Source: Balneolaceae bacterium (GTDB taxonomy: Bacteria > Bacteroidota > Rhodothermia > Balneolales > Balneolaceae). From it: a DNA stretch of 53,942 nucleotides. Each line of letters starts with the position of its first letter. Position 1 is the first letter of the stretch. Where the stretch lies: the NCBI GenBank assembly GCA_007694095.1, contig RECI01000199.1, positions 1 through 53,942 on the forward strand, given 5' to 3'. Made by a program: the position numbers and the translations under genes. Under the pieces are notes generated by a model. The model was given only the letters and a program-made list of their open reading frames with translations, was not told where the DNA came from and did not search any database. Below are positions 18,156 through 27,635 of the stretch, one piece after another.

Positions 18156-18818
18156 TCAACAATCATCAATTACGTTATCGATATTCAAATCCCTGAAATC
18201 AGTTATTCTGAAATCGGCCTGCGTTAAATCCTGGTTCCCGGAGTTTGGATTCATAAATCCTATACATTTCATTCCGGCAGCTTTGGCAGCGGTAACACCG
18301 TGATTTGAATCTTCAATTACCAGGCATTGTTTGGGCTCAGCATGGGCTAGGGCGGCAGCTTTAAGAAAAATCATTGGGTGCGGTTTTGATTTGGGCAATT
18401 CGGCTCCACTGACAATATGAAGAAAATAGGTTCTGATATTCAGTCTCCGGAGTATGAATTCGATTTGTTCCCGCGAAGATGATGAGGCAAGTACCAGTTT
18501 TTTCCCCGATTGAAAGAGAGACTTGATCAATTCCTTAACACCATCAATTACAGGCAGCATTTTTAATGTTTTAAGATACCGGATGTACCGCTCATGATTT
18601 GTATGTGTGATTTCAGCAGGCGATATTTCCAGTTGATTTGCTTTGATGATCTCTGTCCACATTTCAACTGATGAAGTACCGGTGTAGGTTTTATGCTGGT
18701 CGTCTGAAATATTCAGACCGAGTTCGGTAAATATTTCCTTTTCTATTTTTCGGTGAACAGGTTCACTGTCGATGATAACTCCATCCATATCAAAAATTAC
18801 CGTGCAAATACCAGCCAT
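18156..18818 (-). CDS. HAD-superfamily phosphatase / beta-phosphoglucomutase-like hydrolase
   Basis: Subclass IA HAD hydrolase, 220 aa. Motif I is F-D-M-D-G-V-I-I-D-S-E (nucleophile Asp10, acid/base Asp12), motif II the L-A-S-S-S-S loop, motif III the Lys in P-K-S-K-P-H-P, and motif IV I-E-D-S-N-H-G. The helical cap between about residues 17 and 85 is of the beta-phosphoglucomutase/phosphoglycolate-phosphatase type. The substrate cannot be read from sequence. It begins 6 bases after the paaZ stop, so the two are cotranscribed, which might mean a detoxifying or metabolite-repair role; that is inference. Confidence 0.88.
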   Translation of the reverse strand: MAGICTVIFDMDGVIIDSEPVHRKIEKEIFTELGLNISDDQHKTYTGTSSVEMWTEIIKANQLEISPAEITHTNHERYIRYLKTLKMLPVIDGVKELIKSLFQSGKKLVLASSSSREQIEFILRRLNIRTYFLHIVSGAELPKSKPHPMIFLKAAALAHAEPKQCLVIEDSNHGVTAAKAAGMKCIGFMNPNSGNQDLTQADFRITDFRDLNIDNVIDDC

Positions 18819-18824
18819 TTACAA

Positions 18825-20858
18825 TTATTTGTCGATGTCGAGCCTGTTTTTTCTCTTTACAAGTGTAAGGATTGTATATTCTGCAACCAAATCATTTTCA
18901 CTGTTGGTAACTTCCACATCCCACCAAACCATACCGTAAGGCTCTTTATCAGTTTTTCTTTGCTGACGCCTTGTTTTTCGTTTTACGATCAGTTTGGCGC
19001 GAATTGAATCGCCCGGAGCAACCGGAGCCAGGAACCTAAGGTCTTCCAGCCCGTAATTCAGCAAAACCGGTCCCGGATCCGGATGTACGAACAACCCCGC
19101 TGCTGCCGAGAGAACAAAATAGCCGTGAGCCACTCTTTTTTCAAAGAGCGATTTTTTTGCTGCCTCTTCGTCAAAATGAGCATAAAAATGGTCACCGGTT
19201 AAATTCCCGAACTGCACCACATCCTCTTCGGTTACCGTGCGTGGGTGGGTTGTCAGAGCCTCACCGATATTCAACTCTTCAAAGTACTTCTTAAACGGAT
19301 GAACGGTGGCCTCTGTGGTTTCGGCGCCTTTGATATATTGACCTGCAATATTCATCAGTGTTGTCGGCGAACCCTGGAGGGCAACCCGCTGCATGTAGTG
19401 AAGTACTGCCCTGGCGCCGCCAAGCTCTTCACCTCCGCCTGCCCGTCCCGGCCCGCCGTGTACGAGCGAGGCAATGGGTGAGCCGTGGCCGGTAGATTCC
19501 CCCGCACTATACCGGCTGATCACCATAAAACGTCCGTGATAAGGAGCACACCCATGCGTTATTTGCCTGGCAATCTCATCATCGGCTGTGAACAGGGAGC
19601 CCACAAGCGAGCCATCAGACTTGTTGGCAATTACTACTGCTTCTTCAGCTGTCTCATATGGCATGATGGTGGTCATAGGACCGAAAGCTTCGATAGTATG
19701 GATCTCACTAACTTGTACCGGTTGATGGCAAATGAGAACACGGCAACCGGCAAAGGCTCTGTCTGATATGCCCTGGGAGTAAACTGTATCTGTAATATCT
19801 CTCAGTTGCTGAAGTTTGCTTAGGAAACGCTTCTGCTGTAATTCACCGGCAAGCGGGCCCATCGTTGTTTCTTTATTGGCCGGATCGCCGATAACGGTTC
19901 TTTCAAGGCGTTTTTCCAGTGCTTTTGCCACATCATCAACCCTCTCTTTCGGCACAATAACACGGCGAATGGCAGTACATTTTTGGCCGGTTTTGGCCGT
20001 CATTTCGGAAGCCACCTCTTCGATAAAAAGCCGGAATTCTTCCATATTAGGTGTCACGTCCGGGCCGAGAATTGCAGCGTTGAGCGAATCAGCTTCAAGA
20101 TTAAAACGAACATTATTTGCAATGATATTGGGATGGCTTTTTAGCTTCAGACCCGTTTCGGCAGAGCCGGTAAAAGCAACAGAATCCTGGCTTGTTAGGT
20201 GATCAAGAAGGTCGCCCGGTTTATCGGCTGCAATAAACTGAACGGCACCCTCGGGCAGAAGGCCGGAATGGATCATATCCTGAAAAACGGCATGGGCAAG
20301 GTATGATCCCAGCGGTGATGGTTTGATGATGGATGGTAACCCTGCAATAAAAGCGGGAGCAAGTTTTTCGAGCATGCCCCAAACGGGGAAATTGAACGCA
20401 TTGATCTGAACGGCAACCCCATGGCGGGGAACACAAATGTGCTGCCCTGAAAATGTACCTTTCCGCGAAAGGGTAACCGTGCCGCCTTCCACATGCCAGG
20501 GCAGGTCGGACAGATTTCTGCGTGCCTGGCTCGAAATACCAAACGCCGTAATGATGCCGCCTTCAATATCAATCCAGGAATCTTTGCGGGTAGCTCCGGT
20601 ATGGGCCGATAGTTCATAATACCTTTCTTTTCGTTCAAGCAGGTATTGTGCCAGGAATTTGATAATAAATGCACGCTCGTGTATGGTTAACGAACGGAGC
20701 TTGGGCCCACCTGTCTCTTTTGCATAGTTGCACATGGCACGGTAATCGGGATCAGATTCTATCAATACTGCCACCGTTTTGCCGGTAACCGCGCTAACCA
20801 GCTCAACCGGTTTGCCTTTATTAATCCATTTACCCTGAGAGTAGGTAGTTACATTCAT
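18825..20858 (-). CDS. paaZ: PaaZ-type bifunctional enoyl-CoA hydratase / aldehyde dehydrogenase
   Basis: In phenylacetate degradation PaaZ opens the oxepin-CoA ring (MaoC-like hydratase half) and oxidises the resulting semialdehyde with NADP (ALDH half). 677 aa, matching the roughly 680 aa of E. coli PaaZ. The ALDH domain covers about 1-515 with the general base Glu255 in F-N-L-E-A-D-S-L-N and the nucleophile Cys294 in T-G-Q-K-C-T. The MaoC domain is about 535-677 with the hydratase motif G-D-H-F-Y-A-H-F-D. Both active sites look intact. None of paaABCE, paaG, paaK or other pathway genes are in the window; instead an HAD phosphatase and RNase D follow. It is divergent from the glycerophosphodiesterase gene across a 171-bp region holding an 18-bp dyad. 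Confidence 0.93.
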   Translation of the reverse strand: MNVTTYSQGKWINKGKPVELVSAVTGKTVAVLIESDPDYRAMCNYAKETGGPKLRSLTIHERAFIIKFLAQYLLERKERYYELSAHTGATRKDSWIDIEGGIITAFGISSQARRNLSDLPWHVEGGTVTLSRKGTFSGQHICVPRHGVAVQINAFNFPVWGMLEKLAPAFIAGLPSIIKPSPLGSYLAHAVFQDMIHSGLLPEGAVQFIAADKPGDLLDHLTSQDSVAFTGSAETGLKLKSHPNIIANNVRFNLEADSLNAAILGPDVTPNMEEFRLFIEEVASEMTAKTGQKCTAIRRVIVPKERVDDVAKALEKRLERTVIGDPANKETTMGPLAGELQQKRFLSKLQQLRDITDTVYSQGISDRAFAGCRVLICHQPVQVSEIHTIEAFGPMTTIMPYETAEEAVVIANKSDGSLVGSLFTADDEIARQITHGCAPYHGRFMVISRYSAGESTGHGSPIASLVHGGPGRAGGGEELGGARAVLHYMQRVALQGSPTTLMNIAGQYIKGAETTEATVHPFKKYFEELNIGEALTTHPRTVTEEDVVQFGNLTGDHFYAHFDEEAAKKSLFEKRVAHGYFVLSAAAGLFVHPDPGPVLLNYGLEDLRFLAPVAPGDSIRAKLIVKRKTRRQQRKTDKEPYGMVWWDVEVTNSENDLVAEYTILTLVKRKNRLDIDK

Positions 20859-20946
20859 ACTTTGGCGGGATGTTTCTAATCTCTACTTTTCACTTTTCAA
20901 ATAAAGGAGATTGTCATTAATTCAGAAAGGTAGAAAAAATATGCAA

Positions 20947-20964
20947 CTGTTCTAAAATGAACAG
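20947..20964. promoter_or_regulatory. Operator-like perfect dyad CTGTTC-N6-GAACAG in the divergent promoter region
   Basis: Perfect 6-bp inverted repeat with a 6-base AT spacer, 89 bases upstream of paaZ and 66 bases upstream of the divergent glycerophosphodiesterase gene. The geometry suits a dimeric regulator, but no regulator gene is nearby. It could also fold as a small RNA hairpin. Confidence 0.35.
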
Positions 20965-21029
20965 AAAAACCGGTTTTTTTAAAGATTTTAGTGTAATTAT
21001 TTAATATGAATGTATCCTAAGGCCGCAAA

Positions 21030-21785
21030 ATGGTATTTGGCAGAAAATTTTTGGTGATTGCACACCGGGGGGCGAGTTTTGATGCCCCTGAAAACACAAT
21101 GGCAGCATTTCATCTCGCCCACAGATTACAGGCAGATATGATAGAACTGGATGTTCAGCTCTCTTCAGACGGAATTCCTGTTGTATTTCATGATTCAAAA
21201 CTGGACAAAAAAACCAATGGAACAGGGAGAATAAGTAACTATTCTTTGGAAGAACTGAAAATGCTGGATGCTGGCAGCTGGTTTTCTGATGCATTCGCAG
21301 GGGAACGGATACCAAGATTGGCTGAAGTGCTTAATTGGGCTAAGGACAAAATACTGGTAAACATTGAAATAAAACCAGAAGCGGTATCTGATGACGCAAA
21401 GGATGGAATCGAAAAAAAAACGACTGTACTGGTTAAAGATTTTGGGATGGAAAATGAAGTAATTATTTCCGGTTTTGATTACAGAACCATCAGGAGGGTC
21501 AAAGAATTTATGCCTGCTGTACATACAGGGCTGCTTTATCACAGGGAAGTATCAAAAGGTTCTGATTATGATAAACTTGTGCAACAAAACAAGGCAGATT
21601 TTTTCCATTGCAGCTGGAGGGAGATAGGTGAGAGACAGGCAAAGTTATTAAACAATGCAAATGTTCCATTTTTGATCTATACTCTAAACAGTACAAAATT
21701 AATGAAAAAGATGATCCGCATCGGAGCTTCCGGAATATTTACCGATAAACCGGGTTTATTGCGTCGTTTGATCAACAATGAATAA
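21030..21785 (+). CDS. Glycerophosphodiester phosphodiesterase
   Basis: Hydrolyses deacylated phospholipids to glycerol-3-phosphate and an alcohol. The 251-aa GDPD TIM barrel shows I-A-H-R-G (catalytic His12), P-E-N-T, E-L-D-V-Q (metal ligands Glu39 and Asp41), H-D near residue 54, and I-E-I-K. It ends with D-K-P as in most family members. No signal peptide, so it is cytosolic like UgpQ rather than periplasmic GlpQ. It is monocistronic by appearance. A perfect 16-bp palindrome lies just after the stop. Confidence 0.93.
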   Translation: MVFGRKFLVIAHRGASFDAPENTMAAFHLAHRLQADMIELDVQLSSDGIPVVFHDSKLDKKTNGTGRISNYSLEELKMLDAGSWFSDAFAGERIPRLAEVLNWAKDKILVNIEIKPEAVSDDAKDGIEKKTTVLVKDFGMENEVIISGFDYRTIRRVKEFMPAVHTGLLYHREVSKGSDYDKLVQQNKADFFHCSWREIGERQAKLLNNANVPFLIYTLNSTKLMKKMIRIGASGIFTDKPGLLRRLINNE

Positions 21786-21802
21786 GTATTCAAAATGCAT
21801 TG

Positions 21803-21818
21803 CGCTAAGCGCTTAGCG
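21803..21818. repeat. Perfect 16-bp palindrome CGCTAAGCGCTTAGCG
   Basis: Starts 18 bases after the glycerophosphodiesterase stop and ends 151 bases before pyrG. It could form a 6-bp hairpin with a GCGC loop followed by AT-rich sequence (weak terminator) or be a protein-binding site. No T-tract follows, so the terminator reading is weak. Confidence 0.4.
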
Positions 21819-21956
21819 TATAAATAACTGTACGATATTCACACGTTTTTACTTTGACTAATAATTTATCACGGTTTTGCATAAGTTTTTTCAGAATTTT
21901 TGCTTTTGGTTTGAATAGGATGAACCAGCCTGCTATTTTCTCTTTTCACCAACTAA

Positions 21957-23612
<1,656 letters not shown>

Positions 23613-23614
23613 CA

Positions 23615-24094
23615 TTGGCTACTGCGATTTACGAAAATATTCTGCGTAACAGGGCTTGTGCCATTATCATGAGTGATAACTGGATATTGCTGGCGAAGCA
23701 GCGGGCACCTACCCGTAAAGGGCCTATCTGGATGCCTCCGGGCGGCGGTTTGATATTTGGAGAAACACTTCAAACCGCCCTGAAAAGGGAAGTATTCGAA
23801 GAAACCGGTCTTTTGGTAGAGCCCGGTCGCCTGCTTTGGATTCATGAATTCATTGAAAAGCCTTACCATGCCATAGAGTTTTATTTCGAATGTTCGGTTG
23901 CAGGTGGCGCTTTAAAGCTGGGAAGAGATCCGGAAAGGGACTCCGATGACCAAATTCTTCTCGACCTGAAATTTATTTCATTTAAGGAATTAGCATCTCT
24001 GAATGTATATCCGCGTTTCCTGAAAAATGGAATCATTAAAGATGGTAAAATGCCATTTCATCTCACGCACGTGATTTCAGATGCCGGTGTTTGA
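23615..24094 (+). CDS. Nudix hydrolase
   Basis: 159-aa pyrophosphohydrolase of the nudix fold. The full nudix box is present at residues 44-66: G, five residues, E50, seven residues, R58-E59-V60-F61-E62-E63-T-G-L. TTG at 23615 is taken as start because it lies 2 bases after the pyrG stop, and the next in-frame ATG (residue 19) would cut into the first beta strand (A-C-A-I-I-M). Initiation therefore probably depends on ribosomes finishing pyrG. The substrate (nucleotide, nucleotide sugar, ADP-ribose) is not determinable. Coexpression with pyrG and nadE suggests nucleotide housekeeping. Confidence 0.88.
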   Translation: MATAIYENILRNRACAIIMSDNWILLAKQRAPTRKGPIWMPPGGGLIFGETLQTALKREVFEETGLLVEPGRLLWIHEFIEKPYHAIEFYFECSVAGGALKLGRDPERDSDDQILLDLKFISFKELASLNVYPRFLKNGIIKDGKMPFHLTHVISDAGV

Positions 24095-24165
24095 AATTAT
24101 ACATGATTCTCTCCGGTTATGTGATACGATATGTTCAGGCATTAGTAAAAAATTATCCTGATGTG

Positions 24166-25839
24166 ATGCGTGCAGAAACATTATTTGTAACATTAATCCT
24201 GGTGTTATTTATGTCTTGTGCTGAATCCGGCATAGACAATGGCTTCATTATTCATAACATAAATGGTTATACGTTCAACTCTGCAGGAGAACTCAACAGA
24301 TTTGAAGCGATAGGAATTAAAGATGGAAGGATTGTTGAAACCGGTACTTCTGCATTGTTGTTTCAGAACTATCCCGGTTATCGGCTTGTTGATGGTGAAG
24401 GCAAATCACTGCTCCCCGGCCTGATTGATGCGCACGCGCATGTGATGGGACTTGGAGTGAGGGGACTTGATCTCAACCTTGCAGGTATCCGCTCCCTTGA
24501 AGAGAGCATTGAAGCCGTCCGAAGGTTTGCTGCGGAAAATCCCGACAGGGAGTGGATCACCGGAAGGGGGTGGAACCAGGTACTCTGGGGAGAAAATGAA
24601 TTTCCGGCAGCATCTGATTTAGACCGTGTGGTTCCCGACAGACCGGTGTACCTTACCCGCGTAGATGGCCACGCCGCTTGGGTGAACAGTGAAGCCCTGC
24701 GGCTTGCAGGTATAGATCAAGACACACCAAACTTGCAGGGAGGCGTGATTATTCGCGATGCTGATGGAGCAGCAACGGGCATTTTTGTAGATGCGGCTAT
24801 GAGATATATTCTTGAGGTAATCCCGGACAAAACCGCTGAAGATTATGAGCTTGCACTGGAACTGGCTCTAGAGGAAATGGCCAGGTATGGAATCACATCT
24901 GTTCATGATGCAAGTACGGATGTAGATGAATGGGCGCTTTACAGGATGTTTGCCGATTCGGGCAAATTAACTGCCCGGATCTATGCTATGGTGGCCGGCA
25001 CCGGGGCTATATTTGACGAAATGGCCAAAGAGGGGCCCATTCGCAGCTACGCTGACGATTTGTTAAGCCTGAGAAGTGTTAAAATCTCAGCTGATGGCGC
25101 ACTTGGCAGCCGTGGTGCCGCTCTCCTCGAAGATTATCATGATGACCCAGGGAATAATGGCCTTCTTTTTTATACTCAAGATGAACTGAACGCTATGGTG
25201 CTCAAAGGTGCATCGGCAGGCTTCCAAATGAATATCCATGCAATTGGTGATGCTGCAAATCGCCAGGTACTGAATGCTTTCGACCATATCAACCAGAAAC
25301 TGGATAACCAGGATCTAATGCGGCACCGAATAGAACATGCACAGGTTGTAGCTCCCGCAGATATACCGAGATTTGCAGAACTTGGCCTTATTGCATCAAT
25401 ACAGCAAATCCATGCAACAAGTGATATGAACATGGCCAAAGACCGCGTGGGACCTGAACGAATGAAAGGTGCATATGCCTGGCAGTCATTTCTCGACCAG
25501 GGTACTATTATTGCCGGTGGTTCCGATTTCCCGGTGGAACATGTAAACCCGTTTTATGGACTGTATGCTGCAGTTACCCGGCAAGATCATGGCGGCATGC
25601 CACCCGGAGGCTGGTACAGCGAGCACAAAATGAGCCGCATTGAAGCCTTGCGGTCATTCACGCTTGATGCGGCATATGCAGCATTCCAGGAAGATGTGAT
25701 TGGAACTCTTGAAACAGGCAAATGGGCGGATTTTATACTGATTGACCGAGATTATTTTGAAGTTCCAGCCGATGATATCTGGAAGATCGACGTTCTGGAA
25801 ACCTGGCTTGCCGGTGAAAAAATTTTTTCTGCAAACTGA
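24166..25839 (+). CDS. YtcJ-like metal-dependent amidohydrolase, putative lipoprotein
   Basis: TIM-barrel amidohydrolase (Amidohydro_3 type). The metal site is seen as L-I-D-A-H-A-H near the start of the barrel, with later H-A-I-G-D-A-A-N, E-H-A-Q and G-G-S-D-F-P segments, and the K-I-S-A-D-G-A-L-G-S-R-G signature typical of the YtcJ group. The ATG at 24166 gives M-R-A-E-T-L-F-V-T-L-I-L-V-L-F-M-S-C, a signal followed by Cys, suggesting a periplasmic lipoprotein. An upstream ATG at 24103 and a TTG at 24091 overlapping the nudix stop would add 21-25 residues and spoil the signal. The stop shares its last base with the nadE ATG. Substrate unknown. Confidence 0.85.
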   Translation: MRAETLFVTLILVLFMSCAESGIDNGFIIHNINGYTFNSAGELNRFEAIGIKDGRIVETGTSALLFQNYPGYRLVDGEGKSLLPGLIDAHAHVMGLGVRGLDLNLAGIRSLEESIEAVRRFAAENPDREWITGRGWNQVLWGENEFPAASDLDRVVPDRPVYLTRVDGHAAWVNSEALRLAGIDQDTPNLQGGVIIRDADGAATGIFVDAAMRYILEVIPDKTAEDYELALELALEEMARYGITSVHDASTDVDEWALYRMFADSGKLTARIYAMVAGTGAIFDEMAKEGPIRSYADDLLSLRSVKISADGALGSRGAALLEDYHDDPGNNGLLFYTQDELNAMVLKGASAGFQMNIHAIGDAANRQVLNAFDHINQKLDNQDLMRHRIEHAQVVAPADIPRFAELGLIASIQQIHATSDMNMAKDRVGPERMKGAYAWQSFLDQGTIIAGGSDFPVEHVNPFYGLYAAVTRQDHGGMPPGGWYSEHKMSRIEALRSFTLDAAYAAFQEDVIGTLETGKWADFILIDRDYFEVPADDIWKIDVLETWLAGEKIFSAN

Positions 25840-27527
25840 TGCTGATCCGAATTGAACAACTAAACCCGATCATTGGTGACCTTTCAGGTAACACGAAATT
25901 GATTCTGCAAGCTCTTGAAAAAGCAGAACTGGACAACGTCGGGTTGCTGATTTTACCGGAAATGGTGGTAACGGGATACCCTGCCCAGGACCTGCTCGAA
26001 AACGATTCTTTCCGAGATGCGTGCTACGATTATAACGGGCGTATCATCAGCCATTCAAAAAATTGTGCAATCTTGTTCGGCTCCATTATTCCGAACGAAA
26101 GCGGCCCGGGCCGGAAAATGTATAATTCGGCAATCCTGGCGAAGTATGGAAAACAGCTGGGTGTGGCATGTAAAACACTGCTTCCTACGTATGATGTATT
26201 CGACGACTTGCGCTATTTTGAACCGAATCATGATTTTAAGTGCCTCGATTTGGATGGGTTGCAGCTTGGCGTTACCATCTGTGAAGATATCTGGTATAAT
26301 CAAAATGAGGTGCAATACCACACATATTCTGTTGATCCGGCAAGAATATTGAAACAGAAAGGCGCGCAGATAATTATTAACATTTCGGCATCCCCTTATA
26401 CGAAATCGAAGCATGAAAACAGGGAGAAAATGCTCAGAAATCATGCCCGGAAACTGGGACTTCCCATGTTGTACAGCAACCAGGTTGGTGCACATACTGA
26501 AATTATTTTTGATGGCGATTCCATGGCGGTATCAGGAAGTGCTGAAGTCATTGCCCGTACTGAACCGTTTCAACCATCATTTGTTGATGTTTCCTGGAAT
26601 CAAAATATATGTGACATTAGACCGGTAACAGGTCAAAAATTGTCGGTGGTATATCCTCAAAGTGGTCCAGAGCGGCAATTCGAAGCCATTAGAACAGGCC
26701 TCAGGGATTACCTGGAAAAAACCGGGATTTCTGAGAAAGTGATTCTTGGCCTTAGTGGTGGCATCGATTCAGCGCTGGTTTGTGTTCTTGCAGCAGAAAC
26801 CCTTGGCCCGGATAATGTAGTGGCTGTAACCATGCCCGGAGAGTTTTCGAGCCAGGGAAGTATTGAAGATTCTGTAAAACTGGCAGCCAACCTGGGAGTG
26901 GGGCTGCACCAGATCGGAATTCAACAAACATTTGATGAGCTGGAAAACAGTTTGAGCCCATTTTTTGAAGGTCATCCGTTTGATGTAGCTGAGGAAAACC
27001 TCCAGAGCCGTATTCGCGGTACAATACTGATGGCACTCGCGAACAAGTTTAACTACTTTTTGCTTGCAACCGGCAACAAATCAGAATATGCCGTAGGTTA
27101 TGCAACTCTCTATGGTGATATGAACGGGGCTCTCGCCATCATTGGCGATCTGTATAAAACCGAAGTTTACGGGATGTGTGAATGGCTGAACAGGGATTAT
27201 TATCAAAAAGAGATCATACCGGCAGCCATTATCAAAAAAGCGCCAAGTGCGGAGTTGAGGCCTGACCAGAAAGACAGTGACAGCCTGCCCGAATACGACG
27301 TGTTGGATAACATACTTTATCGTTATATTGAGTTGCAGGAAAACCCGGGGCGTATTATTTCCGGAGGTTACCCGGCTGAAATCGTTGAAAAAGTGATCCG
27401 TTTAGTTGATTTGAACGAATTCAAGCGCTACCAGGCAGCGCCAATATTAAAGTTAAGTTCCAAGTCGTTTGGCTCCGGAAGAAGGTGGCCAATTGTACAG
27501 CGATGGACTTCAAATAATAAAAAATGA
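25839..27527 (+). CDS. nadE: Glutamine-dependent NAD+ synthase
   Basis: Final step of NAD synthesis, amidating deamido-NAD with glutamine. 562 aa in two domains. The N-terminal nitrilase-fold glutaminase has the triad Glu41 (L-P-E-M), Lys112 (C-K-T-L-L-P) and Cys148 (I-C-E-D-I-W). The C-terminal synthetase starts near 280, with P-loop S-G-G-I-D-S at 306-311 and the T-G-N-K-S-E motif. The glutaminase domain means it can use glutamine directly. The ATG overlaps the preceding stop as TGATG, so translation is probably coupled to the amidohydrolase. Confidence 0.97.
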   Translation: MLIRIEQLNPIIGDLSGNTKLILQALEKAELDNVGLLILPEMVVTGYPAQDLLENDSFRDACYDYNGRIISHSKNCAILFGSIIPNESGPGRKMYNSAILAKYGKQLGVACKTLLPTYDVFDDLRYFEPNHDFKCLDLDGLQLGVTICEDIWYNQNEVQYHTYSVDPARILKQKGAQIIINISASPYTKSKHENREKMLRNHARKLGLPMLYSNQVGAHTEIIFDGDSMAVSGSAEVIARTEPFQPSFVDVSWNQNICDIRPVTGQKLSVVYPQSGPERQFEAIRTGLRDYLEKTGISEKVILGLSGGIDSALVCVLAAETLGPDNVVAVTMPGEFSSQGSIEDSVKLAANLGVGLHQIGIQQTFDELENSLSPFFEGHPFDVAEENLQSRIRGTILMALANKFNYFLLATGNKSEYAVGYATLYGDMNGALAIIGDLYKTEVYGMCEWLNRDYYQKEIIPAAIIKKAPSAELRPDQKDSDSLPEYDVLDNILYRYIELQENPGRIISGGYPAEIVEKVIRLVDLNEFKRYQAAPILKLSSKSFGSGRRWPIVQRWTSNNKK

Positions 27528-27635
27528 AAAACAACATGAAATCTCTAATGATTTTATTCGTTTTGACTAAATTACAGACTGTCAACAGCTCTTTAACTAA
27601 CTTTAACCAAACCTTTCTTTTACGAATCACATAGT

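Noticed and set aside
24091-24165. TTG 24091 or ATG 24103 as start of the amidohydrolase
   Set aside because: They give a long N-terminal extension before the lipoprotein-type signal that starts cleanly at ATG 24166.
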